Position numbers and translations under genes: made by a program. This document shows, piece by piece, positions 26,940 through 35,905 of a stretch of 64,000 nt of DNA; within the stretch, counting starts at the first letter, position 1, and every line of letters begins with the position of its first letter. The stretch comes from Edaphobacter sp. 12200R-103. Lineage in GTDB: Bacteria > Acidobacteriota > Terriglobia > Terriglobales > Acidobacteriaceae. The stretch is taken from positions 2,418,001 to 2,482,000 of the forward strand of contig NZ_CP048114.1 of assembly GCF_010093025.1 (NCBI RefSeq), given 5' to 3'. Below the pieces are notes generated by a model. The model saw only the letters and a list, made by a program, of their open reading frames with translations, did not search any database and was not told the origin of the DNA.

Positions 26940-27698
26940 ATGAAAGCCAAAACGAAGTCGAAATCCAGCAAGTCGAACTACACGATCCGCGAGAAGGCCT
27001 ATCAGTATATCCAGAGCCGCATTGCCTCCGGCAATCTTCCGTCGGGAGGCGCTATCTCAGAGCTTTTGCTTGCTAAGGAGCTTGGAAGCAGCCGTACGCC
27101 AGTGCGTGAGGCGATCAGTCAACTGGTCTCTGAAGGCCTGCTGGAACAGACTCCAAATCGCGGCACGATTGTAGTACGGTTGACGCGTGAAGACATCGTC
27201 GACCTGTATGAACTACGCGAGGCACTTGAGGTCTACGTCGTTGCAAAGGTCACACGTGAGCAGCTTCCTGCGGAGGACCTTAAACGACTTGAGCAGTTGT
27301 CAGACGGCATTCTGTCGCTGGTAGATGAACTCCATGCCACAGGAGAGTCCTATCTCAACGCAGAGCAGATGCAGCGTTTCATCGCCGCAGACCGCGGCTT
27401 TCATACCCTGCTCATGGCGTTTTCGTTCAACCCGCGCATACGCAAGATCGTAGATGAAACGAGGCTGCTCATCCGCATCTTCGCAATGCGTCGTGTTGGG
27501 TACGACACAGAGAAGCTGCGCGATATTCATGCACAACATGCAGCGATTCTCGCAGCGATTGTGAGTAAGGATCCAGAGTTGGCGATGCGTCGGCTTGCGG
27601 AGCACATTCAGATATCAAGGCAGGAGAGACTGGATGAGTTTGACCGCAATCGCCGGGCAAGCACAATCGAACGAAGCTATCTGGACCTAAACCTCTGA
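26940..27698 (+). CDS. GntR-family transcriptional regulator (FadR/FCD subfamily)
   Basis: A 252-residue regulator. A basic N-terminus precedes a winged helix (about 14-85: IREKAYQYIQSRIASGNLPSGG, LAKELGSSRTPVREAISQLVSEGLLE, NRGTIVV). A helical FCD ligand domain follows (about 95-235), with DLYELREALEVYV and FHTLLM, and a DIHAQHAAILAAI helix carrying the usual metal-binding His. By family knowledge FCD regulators bind sugar acids or other carboxylates. It is divergent from the receptor / aldolase operon and convergent with the MFS gene, with a 12-bp overlap of the 3' ends. Confidence 0.92.
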   Translation: MKAKTKSKSSKSNYTIREKAYQYIQSRIASGNLPSGGAISELLLAKELGSSRTPVREAISQLVSEGLLEQTPNRGTIVVRLTREDIVDLYELREALEVYVVAKVTREQLPAEDLKRLEQLSDGILSLVDELHATGESYLNAEQMQRFIAADRGFHTLLMAFSFNPRIRKIVDETRLLIRIFAMRRVGYDTEKLRDIHAQHAAILAAIVSKDPELAMRRLAEHIQISRQERLDEFDRNRRASTIERSYLDLNL

Positions 27699-28976
27699 AA
27701 TTCCGGCTTCAAACCATAAAGACGCAACCGGGTTTGCAGGCCCGCGCATACGGCGAAGCCTGCGTGAAGCAAGCAGCGTAAGCAAGCCGATGATGAGATA
27801 GATTGCAGCCGTGGCGCTCATGCATGCGCTCATGCCAAACTTTGCCGATCCAACGGCAATGATGACAGGTGCGAGTCCGCCGCCAAGCCATCCAAGCGAA
27901 TTGGCGATGCCCGCCGCAGTGCCTCGGTTCTGAACCGCGACGACATCATAGATGCCTGCAATGATGTTGGCATCATAAAGTCCTTTGAAGTAGCCGAAGC
28001 CTATCATCGCAAATACAAGCACGGGGATCGAAAACGTCCACCCTGTAAGGAAGAGAAAGGGAGCGCCGAACAAAAGACCGATAGCCTGAGCGAGTTGCCG
28101 GCCGCCGCCGCGACGGCTTGAAAAGCGATCGGCAAGATAGCCTCCGCAGAGAACACCGAGGAACGATGCAGCCTGCAGGTAGAGGCTGGCGTTGAGGCCC
28201 GCCATGGAAAGGCTCATGTGGAATTTGTTATAGAGAAAAGTAGGGAGCCAGGTGAGGAAGACAACCGCCACAAAGTTCGCTCCCATGAAGATGACGATGA
28301 GCAGCATGACCATGCGGCTACCGAGGATCTCGCGAAGGGCTTGTCTGGTTGACGCTTTGAATGGCGGGTGACCCGCGACAGCTTCGGACTGTCCACGGCG
28401 GGGTTCGCGCAGCAGAAACATGAGAATAATGCCCAGTACAATACCGCAGCCTCCGAAGAAGAGAAAGCTCGAACGCCATCCACTATGTTGGCCGACCAAT
28501 GCCGAAATAGAACCGCCCGCGATGCTGCCGGCATAGACGGCGGTCTGATGGAATGACATCGCACGCGATCGCGTGGAGGGGCCATGATAATCGCTGATCA
28601 TCGACATGGCCGCCGGGAAGTAGAAGGCTTCACCAAGGCCACCCAGGGCACGGCACCAGACCATGCTTTGATAGGTATGTGCGATAGCGGTCGCCCCCGT
28701 CACGATCGACCAAAAGATAAGGCTGCCGAGAATCAACCATTTGCGCGAGAGCCGATCTGTAATCCATCCGGTGAAAGGGCCGCACAGAGCGTACATCCAC
28801 ATAAAGCAGGAGCCGAGAATGCCAAGCTGCACGTCGGTAAGAATCATCTCGGTCTTAATGAGTGGGAAGAGAGAGAAGATGGCCTGGCGGTCGGCATAAT
28901 TAAAAAGGAAGACGAACCATAGAAGCCCGATGGTGATCCATTTCGTGCGCGTGTTGGCTTGTGCTGATTGCGACAC
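27687..28976 (-). CDS. MFS transporter, anion:cation symporter type
   Basis: A 12-helix inner-membrane transporter of 429 residues. It has the ACS-family look: WFVFLFNYADRQAIFSLFP in helix 1, then DVQLGILGSCFMW and GPFTGWITDRLSRKW in the first loop, and a second-half loop GGYLADRFSSRR. This family moves hexuronates, glucarate and similar carboxylates, which suits the neighbouring sugar-acid genes. The GTG at 28976 is preferred over TTG 29024 because AGGAG lies 5 bases before it and the protein then starts like other members. Convergent with, and overlapping by 12 bp, the GntR gene. Confidence 0.88.
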   Translation of the reverse strand: MSQSAQANTRTKWITIGLLWFVFLFNYADRQAIFSLFPLIKTEMILTDVQLGILGSCFMWMYALCGPFTGWITDRLSRKWLILGSLIFWSIVTGATAIAHTYQSMVWCRALGGLGEAFYFPAAMSMISDYHGPSTRSRAMSFHQTAVYAGSIAGGSISALVGQHSGWRSSFLFFGGCGIVLGIILMFLLREPRRGQSEAVAGHPPFKASTRQALREILGSRMVMLLIVIFMGANFVAVVFLTWLPTFLYNKFHMSLSMAGLNASLYLQAASFLGVLCGGYLADRFSSRRGGGRQLAQAIGLLFGAPFLFLTGWTFSIPVLVFAMIGFGYFKGLYDANIIAGIYDVVAVQNRGTAAGIANSLGWLGGGLAPVIIAVGSAKFGMSACMSATAAIYLIIGLLTLLASRRLRRMRGPANPVASLWFEAGISEV

Positions 28977-29219
28977 ATCTTCTCCTGTTGTCTTGCCGGT
29001 CCGCGTCCAGGCAAGTTGCACCAATCGTTATAGAAGATCGGAAGGGCTGATGTCGACATTTTGCTGCTATTTATGCAGACGAATCGCACTCCCTGCATAA
29101 GTAATGATCAGAATCGAGGAACGTAGAGTTCGCATAAGTCATTCCATAACAGTCATTAATAAATGATATGGAATCAGATACGGATGGAAGATCCGGCTCC
29201 AGTAGGTGTATTCTTTGTG

Positions 29220-29249
29220 TCGACACTAATATGATTTGCGTGTATAGTT
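29220..29249 (+). promoter_or_regulatory. Candidate promoter of the DapA-family gene
   Basis: TCGACA at 29220-29225, a 17-bp spacer, and TATAGT at 29243-29248 form a good -35/-10 pair. The 13 bp at 29237-29249 (TGCGTGTATAGTT) are identical to the box upstream of the receptor operon at 26619-26631 on the other strand. GTGTCGACAC at 29217-29226, overlapping the -35, is a perfect 10-bp palindrome. Confidence 0.5.
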
Positions 29250-29284
29250 GCTTCCATTGCAGCGACAAAGATGGCTGAAACTCC

Positions 29285-30235
29285 TTGCGGCAAGAGGAGA
29301 CTTCCATCCTGACGACACATCGTTTCGGCATTCAGATTTTTCAGGTGAATCCCTTGACTTCTTTTAGTGGTGTATACGCCGCTCTACTCTCTCCGCGAGC
29401 CAGTGATGGTGAGCTTGACGTGGCCTCGTTTCGGCAGCAGATCTTCAAGCTGGGTAGATTTGGCCTTCGGGGTTATGCGATCAACGGAGCAACAGGCGAG
29501 TTTACAATCGCCTCGGACAAAGACATCGATGTATTGGTGCGTGCAGCCCGTCAGGAGGCTCCGGAAGAGCAGATTCTGTGCGGCATCGGCGCATGCGACC
29601 TGCGTCTTACATTAAACAACGCACGTAGTGCACAGCGTGCAGGCGCGCATGCCCTCCTGCTTCCGATGCCTAGCTTTTTCCCTTACCGCGAAGATGATCT
29701 GGCTGCCTACGTCTCGGCCGTAGCATCATCGGTGGAGTTACCGATTCTGCTATATAACCTGCCTCAGTTCACCTCCGGGTTGCATGTCGACATGGTTCTC
29801 TCCCTTTTTGCGAACCACTCCAACGTCGTGGGGATCAAGGATTATTCCGGCTCGCTGGATATCGTACGCGCGATAACGGCAGCCGGCCTCCCCCGTGCAC
29901 GCCTGATCGGAAACGACTCCGCACTCTCCACCGCACTCACTGAAGGTGTCTGCGATGGAGTGATTTCTGGAGTGGCCTGCGCACTGCCCGAGCTGATGTC
30001 TTCATTATTCGCAACGGGTGGACATGGCCAGGCATTTGCGACCAAGAGCACTCTCTTAAGGAATTTCATCGATCATCTGGCGTCGCTGCCTACACCCTGG
30101 GGGCTCAAGGTCGCCTCTGCTGTACGCCACTTTACGCAGGAAAGCTACCCGTTTCCCCTGAGTGCAGCACGTGAGATGGAAGCCGCCGAACTCCGCGAGT
30201 GGTTCACAGGCTGGTATACACAGACTCTTTCATAG
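29285..30235 (+). CDS. Dihydrodipicolinate synthase/N-acetylneuraminate lyase family aldolase
   Basis: Class I (Schiff-base) aldolase with a TIM barrel. Landmarks are FSGVYAALLSP, GYAINGATGEF (in place of the usual GTTGE), ILLYNLPQFT with the catalytic Tyr, and NVVGIKDYSG with the Schiff-base Lys. Family enzymes include DapA, NanA, and KDG or KDPG-type aldolases; context (GntR, uronate-type MFS, receptor operon) favours a sugar-acid aldolase over lysine synthesis. The start is uncertain: TTG 29285 opens the frame; GTG 29345 or TTG 29354 would give an N-terminus closer to the family. No strong ribosome-binding site decides it. Confidence 0.82.
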   Translation: MRQEETSILTTHRFGIQIFQVNPLTSFSGVYAALLSPRASDGELDVASFRQQIFKLGRFGLRGYAINGATGEFTIASDKDIDVLVRAARQEAPEEQILCGIGACDLRLTLNNARSAQRAGAHALLLPMPSFFPYREDDLAAYVSAVASSVELPILLYNLPQFTSGLHVDMVLSLFANHSNVVGIKDYSGSLDIVRAITAAGLPRARLIGNDSALSTALTEGVCDGVISGVACALPELMSSLFATGGHGQAFATKSTLLRNFIDHLASLPTPWGLKVASAVRHFTQESYPFPLSAAREMEAAELREWFTGWYTQTLS

Positions 30236-30436
30236 AAAGATCGCTGGCACCTGCCCGGATGCCCCAGTCGTTAGATCCTGCTTCAGGAAGATGAGGCATT
30301 CCACAGAGAGAGCGACTCCCATACCGTGTCATGGAAACCATGGTCTGAGAGACGCCGGACGGTTCATTGGAACGCTCAGCGATTCTTCCCTGCGGTACTC
30401 GGCGCCGGAGAATATCCAAAACATGTTTATCAGCCA

Positions 30437-33400
30437 CTAAAAAAGTAGCTTGAGAGCAAGTTGGATCTCACGTCCCGGTGTAGCTGCCGTGATCGTTCCA
30501 AAAGTTCCACTCTGGTTCATGCCATCGCTCCCGGGAGAGAACGTCATATTGGGAAGTCCGAAGACTGGGTGATTGAGCGCATTGAAAGCTTCGACACGAA
30601 ACTGGGACTGAACCCTCTCTGTGATAGGGGTGCTCTTCACCATCGAGATATCCATGGCAAATGCGTTCGGCCCACGTACATTCGGAAGCGTACGAGGAAC
30701 ATTGCCGAAGGTGTAGTTCGGAGGATTGATGAACGCCTCCGTATTGAACCACTTGTTGATTGTTGGATTGCTCAGCTTCGCGCTCGCCATCGGAACAAAG
30801 TTCGGCCGGCTCGCAGCATAGTTGTTGGCTCCTGTGATGGTGAGCGGAGTCCCGGTATGCCATTGCGTAACGGTATTGACCTGCCACCCTCCGATTGCCC
30901 TGTTCAGCCACGGCCCAATATTCCCGGCAAAGGCTCGCCCACGACCGAAGGGCAGATCGTACAGTGCGCTGATGCGCAGCATCTGGGAATGGTCCAGCGG
31001 ATCGATGGACCGTTCTGCTTTGCGATTGTAGCCATTCTGGTATCCGGTAACATCCGCCTGCTGAACTCCATTGAAGTCCACTGGCGTGGAGATACTATCG
31101 TCGATGAGCTTCGATTTCGTATAGCCAACCATGAACGTAAGGCCATGGCTCGTTCTCTTGGTCACAGAGATCTGCAGCGAGTGTCCAATATAGTTTCCGT
31201 CATGAGGCTGGCGAAAGGTCACACTCGTGTAATAAGGAAACATCAGGAGCGACTGCTGGAGAGTGATCGTCTTATTACCCAGCGAGCCCGGTACGATTCC
31301 CGCATAAGGATTCGGGACCGAGTTCTGAAGCTTCGTACCGAGGGACAAATACTTCGGATCAAGCTGGTTGAGATTGTAGTTACCCGCAATGAAGTGAGTA
31401 CCATGGTTGCCCACGTACGCCGCAGACACCAGGATGTTGGTGGGAAGAGAGCGCTCCACGACCAGGTTCCATTGCTGTGCCATCGGCGTAGTTCCATCTT
31501 TGGAATCGTACGTCACCGCTTGTCCGAGCAGACCGTCGGGGCCAAGACCGGCGCCAAGCGGTTGAATCGGTTGCGATGGCAGGCCATCCCTAAGATAGAA
31601 CGCCGGCAGGTTCGTATTCCCTCCTGGTGCTGTGTAATTCGTAATCGTACTGGCAAAACCTGTAGTGCTTCCAAAGAAGTCGGTCGTAAAGATAGTCGGA
31701 TAGTAGATACCATAACCGCCGCGCAACGATGTCGTATTGGAACCGAAGACATTCCATGCAAAACCGACGCGAGGAGCAAAGTTTGTTGCATCGTTATTGC
31801 GGAACCTTCGTGGCTGGCCATCGCGCCCTGCAAAGACTAGCGCTCCTCGCAATCCCAGCGGATCTGTTGCATTGATATCGAAGTTGCTCAAGCCATTGTG
31901 CTGTTCCAGCGGGGACTGCTGAAAGTCATATCTCAGACCGAGATTGAGAGTGAGATCGCGCGTTACCCTCCATGTATCCTGAACAAATCCGGAGACGGTA
32001 AAGTCGGCGTGTGAAGCCCCCAACACCGTATCCACCTTGGCGGAAGCAACAGCGCCGAGTTGATAAGAAGCGAAGGTATAACCCGTGCCGCTCGTGCTTT
32101 GCGGGTTTCCCGTGAGCGTTGTATTGAACGTGTAGATTCCCGAGGGTTGCGCAGACTGCTTGTTATAGCCACGCTGCAAACGCCAGTCCACCCCCATCCG
32201 CAGGTTATGTTTGCCAAGTGCCAGCGTCACAATATCTGACAGTTCCGGACTGGTTCCGGCTCGCTCTCCCTCGGCGGAGGTCGAGGAAGTCGCAAAGCCG
32301 TTCGACATGCGCGGAAACGCGGTAGGCGGCACATTGGGCATGCCTAGTTTTTGTGCCCAGTTCTGGTTGTAGCTCGCCGTCTGAAAGAGCAGGTCTGCAC
32401 GAAGCACCGACAGACGAAACTCATTCAGAAACGTCGGGGAGACAATAAATGTGTCTTCGATAATGCCTGCCTGGTTTGGATAGTTATCGTAACGCAGACC
32501 CAGAAATGGCTGAATAACGCTATAAAGGCCGCCGCCCGTGTCTGTATAAGCTTTGTAGTAGGCATAGCGTGCAAACATCGAATGCCGCGACGAGAAGCTA
32601 TGATCTACGCGAACAAGAAACTGCCGCATCCACTTGTGGTTGGCGCTTGGGCCGGAGTAATTGTTCGAATGCGTGTACGGATTGCTCGGCGTACGATTGG
32701 GAGCCGGATAAAAGGCATTCACGGCCTGCGCTACCGGATCCAGGCGACTCGCAGGAATGACATTTCCGGGAAAGGCATCACGTACATATCCGTTCCCCTT
32801 CGGATTCGCGCGTGTTGTCGCCGGATCATAAATGGGAATCGTCTTTCCGGTCGCACCTTTAAGATTTGAAAAGTCGCCGCGAAGCCATTCCGCCGTCGGC
32901 ACCGAGGCGATCACCTGGCTTCCCAGGGTGTAACGGTACTCTTCATAATTGCCAAAGAAGCTTGTCTTGCCCCCAATCGGGCCACTGATCGAACCACCAT
33001 ACTGGTTGTAACGCAGCGCGTTGACGCGATCGGGCTTGGTGTTGAAGTAGCTCCGTGCATCGAAGGCGTCATTCCGCAGAAATTCATAGATCTGGCCATG
33101 AAATCTGTCGTGCCCCGAGGAGGTCACCATGCTGATTGCACCGCCGGCAAGAAACCCATACTCCGCGGAGATCGTGCCGCTTTCAACCTTGAACTGCTGA
33201 ATAGCATTCGCAGCAGGATTGATGCTGATCTCGTTGATGTAGGGCTGCACGACGCTTTGTCCATCAATCAGAACAGCATTCGCCGCATTTGGCCCGTTGT
33301 TGATGCTGATCGCTGAAACAGCCGTACCTCGATCTGCAAAACCCTCATTGATCTGCCCGGAGTTTCTCGCAACTCCTGGCGAGAGCTGCGCGAGCGCCAT

Positions 33401-33865
33401 CACGCTTCGTCCATTTACAGGCAGTTCCTGAATAGGACGGTTCTCAAACACCGTTCCCAGTTCAGTCGAGGTCACATTGACCTCGTTATTCTCAGCTGCA
33501 ACCGTAACCGTCTCATCGACGCTTCCCACCTTCAGGGTGACATTGATCTGAAGGTGAGCGTCCACAACGACACTGATTCCCTCCCGCTGTTCTGTCTGGA
33601 AACCCGGCGCTTTTACTGTCATCGTGTACGAACCGATGGGCAGGCTGGGTGTGACATAAGCTCCGTCTGCATTCGTCTTCAGGCTGAGCGTCTGTTGATG
33701 ATCGTTCGTAAGCGTCATCTCCGCACCTGCGACCGAGGCGCCGCTGTTGTCGAGAACATGGCCGGCGATAATGCCGCCGCCTTCCTGCGCATCAACCAGC
33801 GAGACCCAGGAGAACAGCATGAAAAACAAAACACTCAATCTGAAACGGTTCATAGACGGACGCAT
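30437..33865 (-). CDS. TonB-dependent receptor, Oar-like (3)
   Basis: Outer-membrane receptor of 1,142 residues. The signal peptide ends at SLVDAQ. A carboxypeptidase regulatory domain (GIIAGHVLDNSGASVAGAEM), plug (NVTSTELGTVFENRPIQ, LPVNGRSVMALAQLSPGV) and barrel ending EIQLALKLLF follow. Start ATG 33865 is chosen because AGAAGGTG precedes it; an ATG four codons later (33853) lacks one. It is divergent from the XylR-type regulator across a 423-bp gap and convergent with the DapA-family gene, 201 bp away with no obvious terminator. Confidence 0.92.
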   Translation of the reverse strand: MRPSMNRFRLSVLFFMLFSWVSLVDAQEGGGIIAGHVLDNSGASVAGAEMTLTNDHQQTLSLKTNADGAYVTPSLPIGSYTMTVKAPGFQTEQREGISVVVDAHLQINVTLKVGSVDETVTVAAENNEVNVTSTELGTVFENRPIQELPVNGRSVMALAQLSPGVARNSGQINEGFADRGTAVSAISINNGPNAANAVLIDGQSVVQPYINEISINPAANAIQQFKVESGTISAEYGFLAGGAISMVTSSGHDRFHGQIYEFLRNDAFDARSYFNTKPDRVNALRYNQYGGSISGPIGGKTSFFGNYEEYRYTLGSQVIASVPTAEWLRGDFSNLKGATGKTIPIYDPATTRANPKGNGYVRDAFPGNVIPASRLDPVAQAVNAFYPAPNRTPSNPYTHSNNYSGPSANHKWMRQFLVRVDHSFSSRHSMFARYAYYKAYTDTGGGLYSVIQPFLGLRYDNYPNQAGIIEDTFIVSPTFLNEFRLSVLRADLLFQTASYNQNWAQKLGMPNVPPTAFPRMSNGFATSSTSAEGERAGTSPELSDIVTLALGKHNLRMGVDWRLQRGYNKQSAQPSGIYTFNTTLTGNPQSTSGTGYTFASYQLGAVASAKVDTVLGASHADFTVSGFVQDTWRVTRDLTLNLGLRYDFQQSPLEQHNGLSNFDINATDPLGLRGALVFAGRDGQPRRFRNNDATNFAPRVGFAWNVFGSNTTSLRGGYGIYYPTIFTTDFFGSTTGFASTITNYTAPGGNTNLPAFYLRDGLPSQPIQPLGAGLGPDGLLGQAVTYDSKDGTTPMAQQWNLVVERSLPTNILVSAAYVGNHGTHFIAGNYNLNQLDPKYLSLGTKLQNSVPNPYAGIVPGSLGNKTITLQQSLLMFPYYTSVTFRQPHDGNYIGHSLQISVTKRTSHGLTFMVGYTKSKLIDDSISTPVDFNGVQQADVTGYQNGYNRKAERSIDPLDHSQMLRISALYDLPFGRGRAFAGNIGPWLNRAIGGWQVNTVTQWHTGTPLTITGANNYAASRPNFVPMASAKLSNPTINKWFNTEAFINPPNYTFGNVPRTLPNVRGPNAFAMDISMVKSTPITERVQSQFRVEAFNALNHPVFGLPNMTFSPGSDGMNQSGTFGTITAATPGREIQLALKLLF

Positions 33866-34288
33866 CTCTTTACACCTTCTGTATTCATTCAGTTCACTCA
33901 TCCCGGCAGTTATCGAAGATGGGCATATGCTCAGATTCATCCCAGTCTGGCGCTCCCCCACGAAGCGCCGCCACGCAAGACAGCACGAGAGATGCTGCTC
34001 TCCGTGCGCTTCTGGAGGCCTATCTCTCCCGCACAAACTGGACCTTATGTTGTGAACTTACTGCCCGTCAGGATCCTCTTCAATGAGCTTTTGGCAAAGT
34101 CACCTAAGATTTTGGGTTATTTACCGTCAATTCACATCCGGCAATAAAACTAGTATCGGAATAACAATTCTGAGCAGGAATAAGACGCTATCTGGCAATC
34201 GGATTCGTAGATTTTCGGAAATCGAGCTTGCCCCTTCGAATCTAGTGAGCGTCAGCCAGGTTGATCCATCTCCTATCTCGACAACCCT
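33866..34288. other. Divergent promoter region (receptor 3 / XylR-type regulator)
   Basis: 423 bp without a convincing gene. On the minus strand TTGACG at 34130-34125 with a 17-bp spacer and TTAGGT at 34107-34102 is a possible but weak promoter for the receptor gene, giving a leader of over 200 bases. The part at 34100-34200 is A+T-rich. I saw no perfect palindrome here. Confidence 0.45.
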
Positions 34289-35566
34289 ATGAGCCTCTCT
34301 CGCGCGCGATCGCACAATCGCAAATCCTTCTCAGACCGCCCCTCGGATATCGAACGGCACAGCGGAAGTTTTACACCCTGTGCGCCACCTCCACGCGTCG
34401 CGGTTATCGTGGAAACCTCCACTCTGTTCGGACGTCGGCTCATGTTTGGAATCGCACAGTACATCCGGGAAAACCGGCCATGGTCCATCTACTTCAATGA
34501 GCGCTCTGCCGTCGAGGGCAGCCCTTCCTGGATCGACTCCTGGCAAGGTGATGGCATCATCACACGAGTCGCAACCCCGGAGATTCGCAACACCGTCATC
34601 CATCGCTCTATCCCGGTCGTAGACCTGAACGAGCAGCTGGACGGTCTAGGAATCCCCCTCATCAGCAACGATCACGCTGAGGTCGGTAGAATGGCTGCCA
34701 GACATCTGCTGGATCGAGGCTTTCAACGATTCGCGTTTGTAGGCTTTTCCGGCCACAAGTACTCCGATGGAAGGCGCGATGCTTTTATCCAGACCGTGGA
34801 ATCTCGATCTCACACCTGTGAGGTCTACCCCGATCAGCCCGTCGAAGTCGACCTCCTGCACAAAGGCATCTGGCAAATCGAGCTGGACCATCTTGCACGA
34901 TGGGTAGCGGCGCTCCCCAAACCCGTCGGCATCATGGCATGCACTGATTTTCGCGGGGTTCAGCTGCTGAATGCCTGCCGACACGCGAACGTGGCCGTGC
35001 CGGAACAAGTCGCCGTTGTTGGCGTGGGTGCTGACGATATCTCCTGCGAGTTCGCCGACCCCCCTCTTTCCAGCGTCGTGCTCGACGCCAAGCGTATGGG
35101 ATATGAAGCAGCATCGCTGCTCGACCGTATGATGCAGGGGCATCTTCCCTCCCCGACCAACATGCGCATCCCACCGCTCGACATCTTCGTCCGCCGCTCC
35201 TCTGACATCACGGCGATTGCCAATCCATTGGCTGCAAAAGCACTCCAGTTCATACGCGAGAATGCTCGCTCGGGCATCAACGTTGATACAGTCCTGAGAC
35301 ACCTTGGTGTCTCACGCACAACTCTTCAGAATCACTTCCGCGCCACAGTTGGAAAATCAATCCATGATGTGCTCACAGAGGCACGGCTCGCTTGCGTGAA
35401 GGAGATGCTTGTGGAAACACAGCTCTCCATCGCCGACATCTCAGAGAGATGCGGTTTCCAGTACCCGGAATACATGTGTGCTGTTCTCAAGAAACGTACT
35501 GGCTGGTCCCCAGCTCAATATCGCGCGCAATACGGCCGAGCCAGCACAACCTCGGACTCTTTATAA
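34289..35566 (+). CDS. XylR-type transcriptional regulator (LacI-like sensor + AraC helix-turn-helix)
   Basis: A 425-residue regulator with a sugar-binding-type N-terminal sensor (about 35-305: RVAVIVETSTLFGRRLMFGIAQYI, then IPVVDLNEQ and VGRMAARHLLDRGFQRFAFVGF, later PVGIMACTDFRG and VPEQVAVVGVGADD). The C-terminal AraC domain (about 318-415) has two helix-turn-helix parts: VDTVLRHLGVSRTTLQNHF and IADISERCGFQYPEYMCAVLKKRTGWSP. This is the architecture of the E. coli xylose activator XylR; the first 30 residues are an extra low-complexity extension. Divergent from TonB receptor 3, which it probably controls in response to a sugar. Confidence 0.9.
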   Translation: MSLSRARSHNRKSFSDRPSDIERHSGSFTPCAPPPRVAVIVETSTLFGRRLMFGIAQYIRENRPWSIYFNERSAVEGSPSWIDSWQGDGIITRVATPEIRNTVIHRSIPVVDLNEQLDGLGIPLISNDHAEVGRMAARHLLDRGFQRFAFVGFSGHKYSDGRRDAFIQTVESRSHTCEVYPDQPVEVDLLHKGIWQIELDHLARWVAALPKPVGIMACTDFRGVQLLNACRHANVAVPEQVAVVGVGADDISCEFADPPLSSVVLDAKRMGYEAASLLDRMMQGHLPSPTNMRIPPLDIFVRRSSDITAIANPLAAKALQFIRENARSGINVDTVLRHLGVSRTTLQNHFRATVGKSIHDVLTEARLACVKEMLVETQLSIADISERCGFQYPEYMCAVLKKRTGWSPAQYRAQYGRASTTSDSL

Positions 35567-35576
35567 GCCAGGAGGC

Positions 35577-35705
35577 TCAATAGTTAGCCCAGTCCGTGTG
35601 CGGCTTGAAGAGAGCTAGAAAAAGGGTAAAAGCTATTCCGAAGATAATGACCAGGACCGTCCAGTAGCGATCCATCCAGTCGGAGAGTTTCTCTGATACT
35701 CTCAT
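35577..35705 (-). CDS. 42-residue single-pass membrane protein
   Basis: A very short gene read on the minus strand: ATG at 35705, stop TGA at 35577, with a clear TTGGAGG ribosome-binding site 6 bases before the ATG. The product starts MRVSEKLSDWMDRYW, has one hydrophobic helix of about 19 residues (TVLVIIFGIAFTLFLALF) and a short polar tail KPHTDWANY. It looks like a genuine small membrane protein, oriented by its charged ends. The family is not recognised. It stands alone between the XylR-type gene (convergent, 10 bp apart) and the HAD gene. Confidence 0.65.
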   Translation of the reverse strand: MRVSEKLSDWMDRYWTVLVIIFGIAFTLFLALFKPHTDWANY

Positions 35706-35905
35706 TTCGGCCTCCAACCAGGAAGTTTCTCCTGCTGTGGTTGGATGCAATCCGGAGGCGCGATGTTATTCGCGCACCAGGGGAGATCCGGCCATGCAAT
35801 AGAGCGGCCTGGTCGGATACGAAATCCTTGCAAGTCCCAGAGCGAACCATCACAAAAGCGGCCCTCTGCTGCTCCACCTTCATGACGGCTATTTCACCTC
35901 TGAAC

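Noticed and set aside
30461..31840. A 459-codon plus-strand frame opposite TonB receptor 3
   Set aside because: The receptor on the minus strand has signal peptide, regulatory domain, plug and barrel; the opposite frame is Arg/His-rich with no domain.
35584..35883. A 99-codon minus-strand frame upstream of and overlapping the 42-residue gene
   Set aside because: It is in another frame, lacks a ribosome-binding site and resembles no protein; the 42-residue frame explains the region better.
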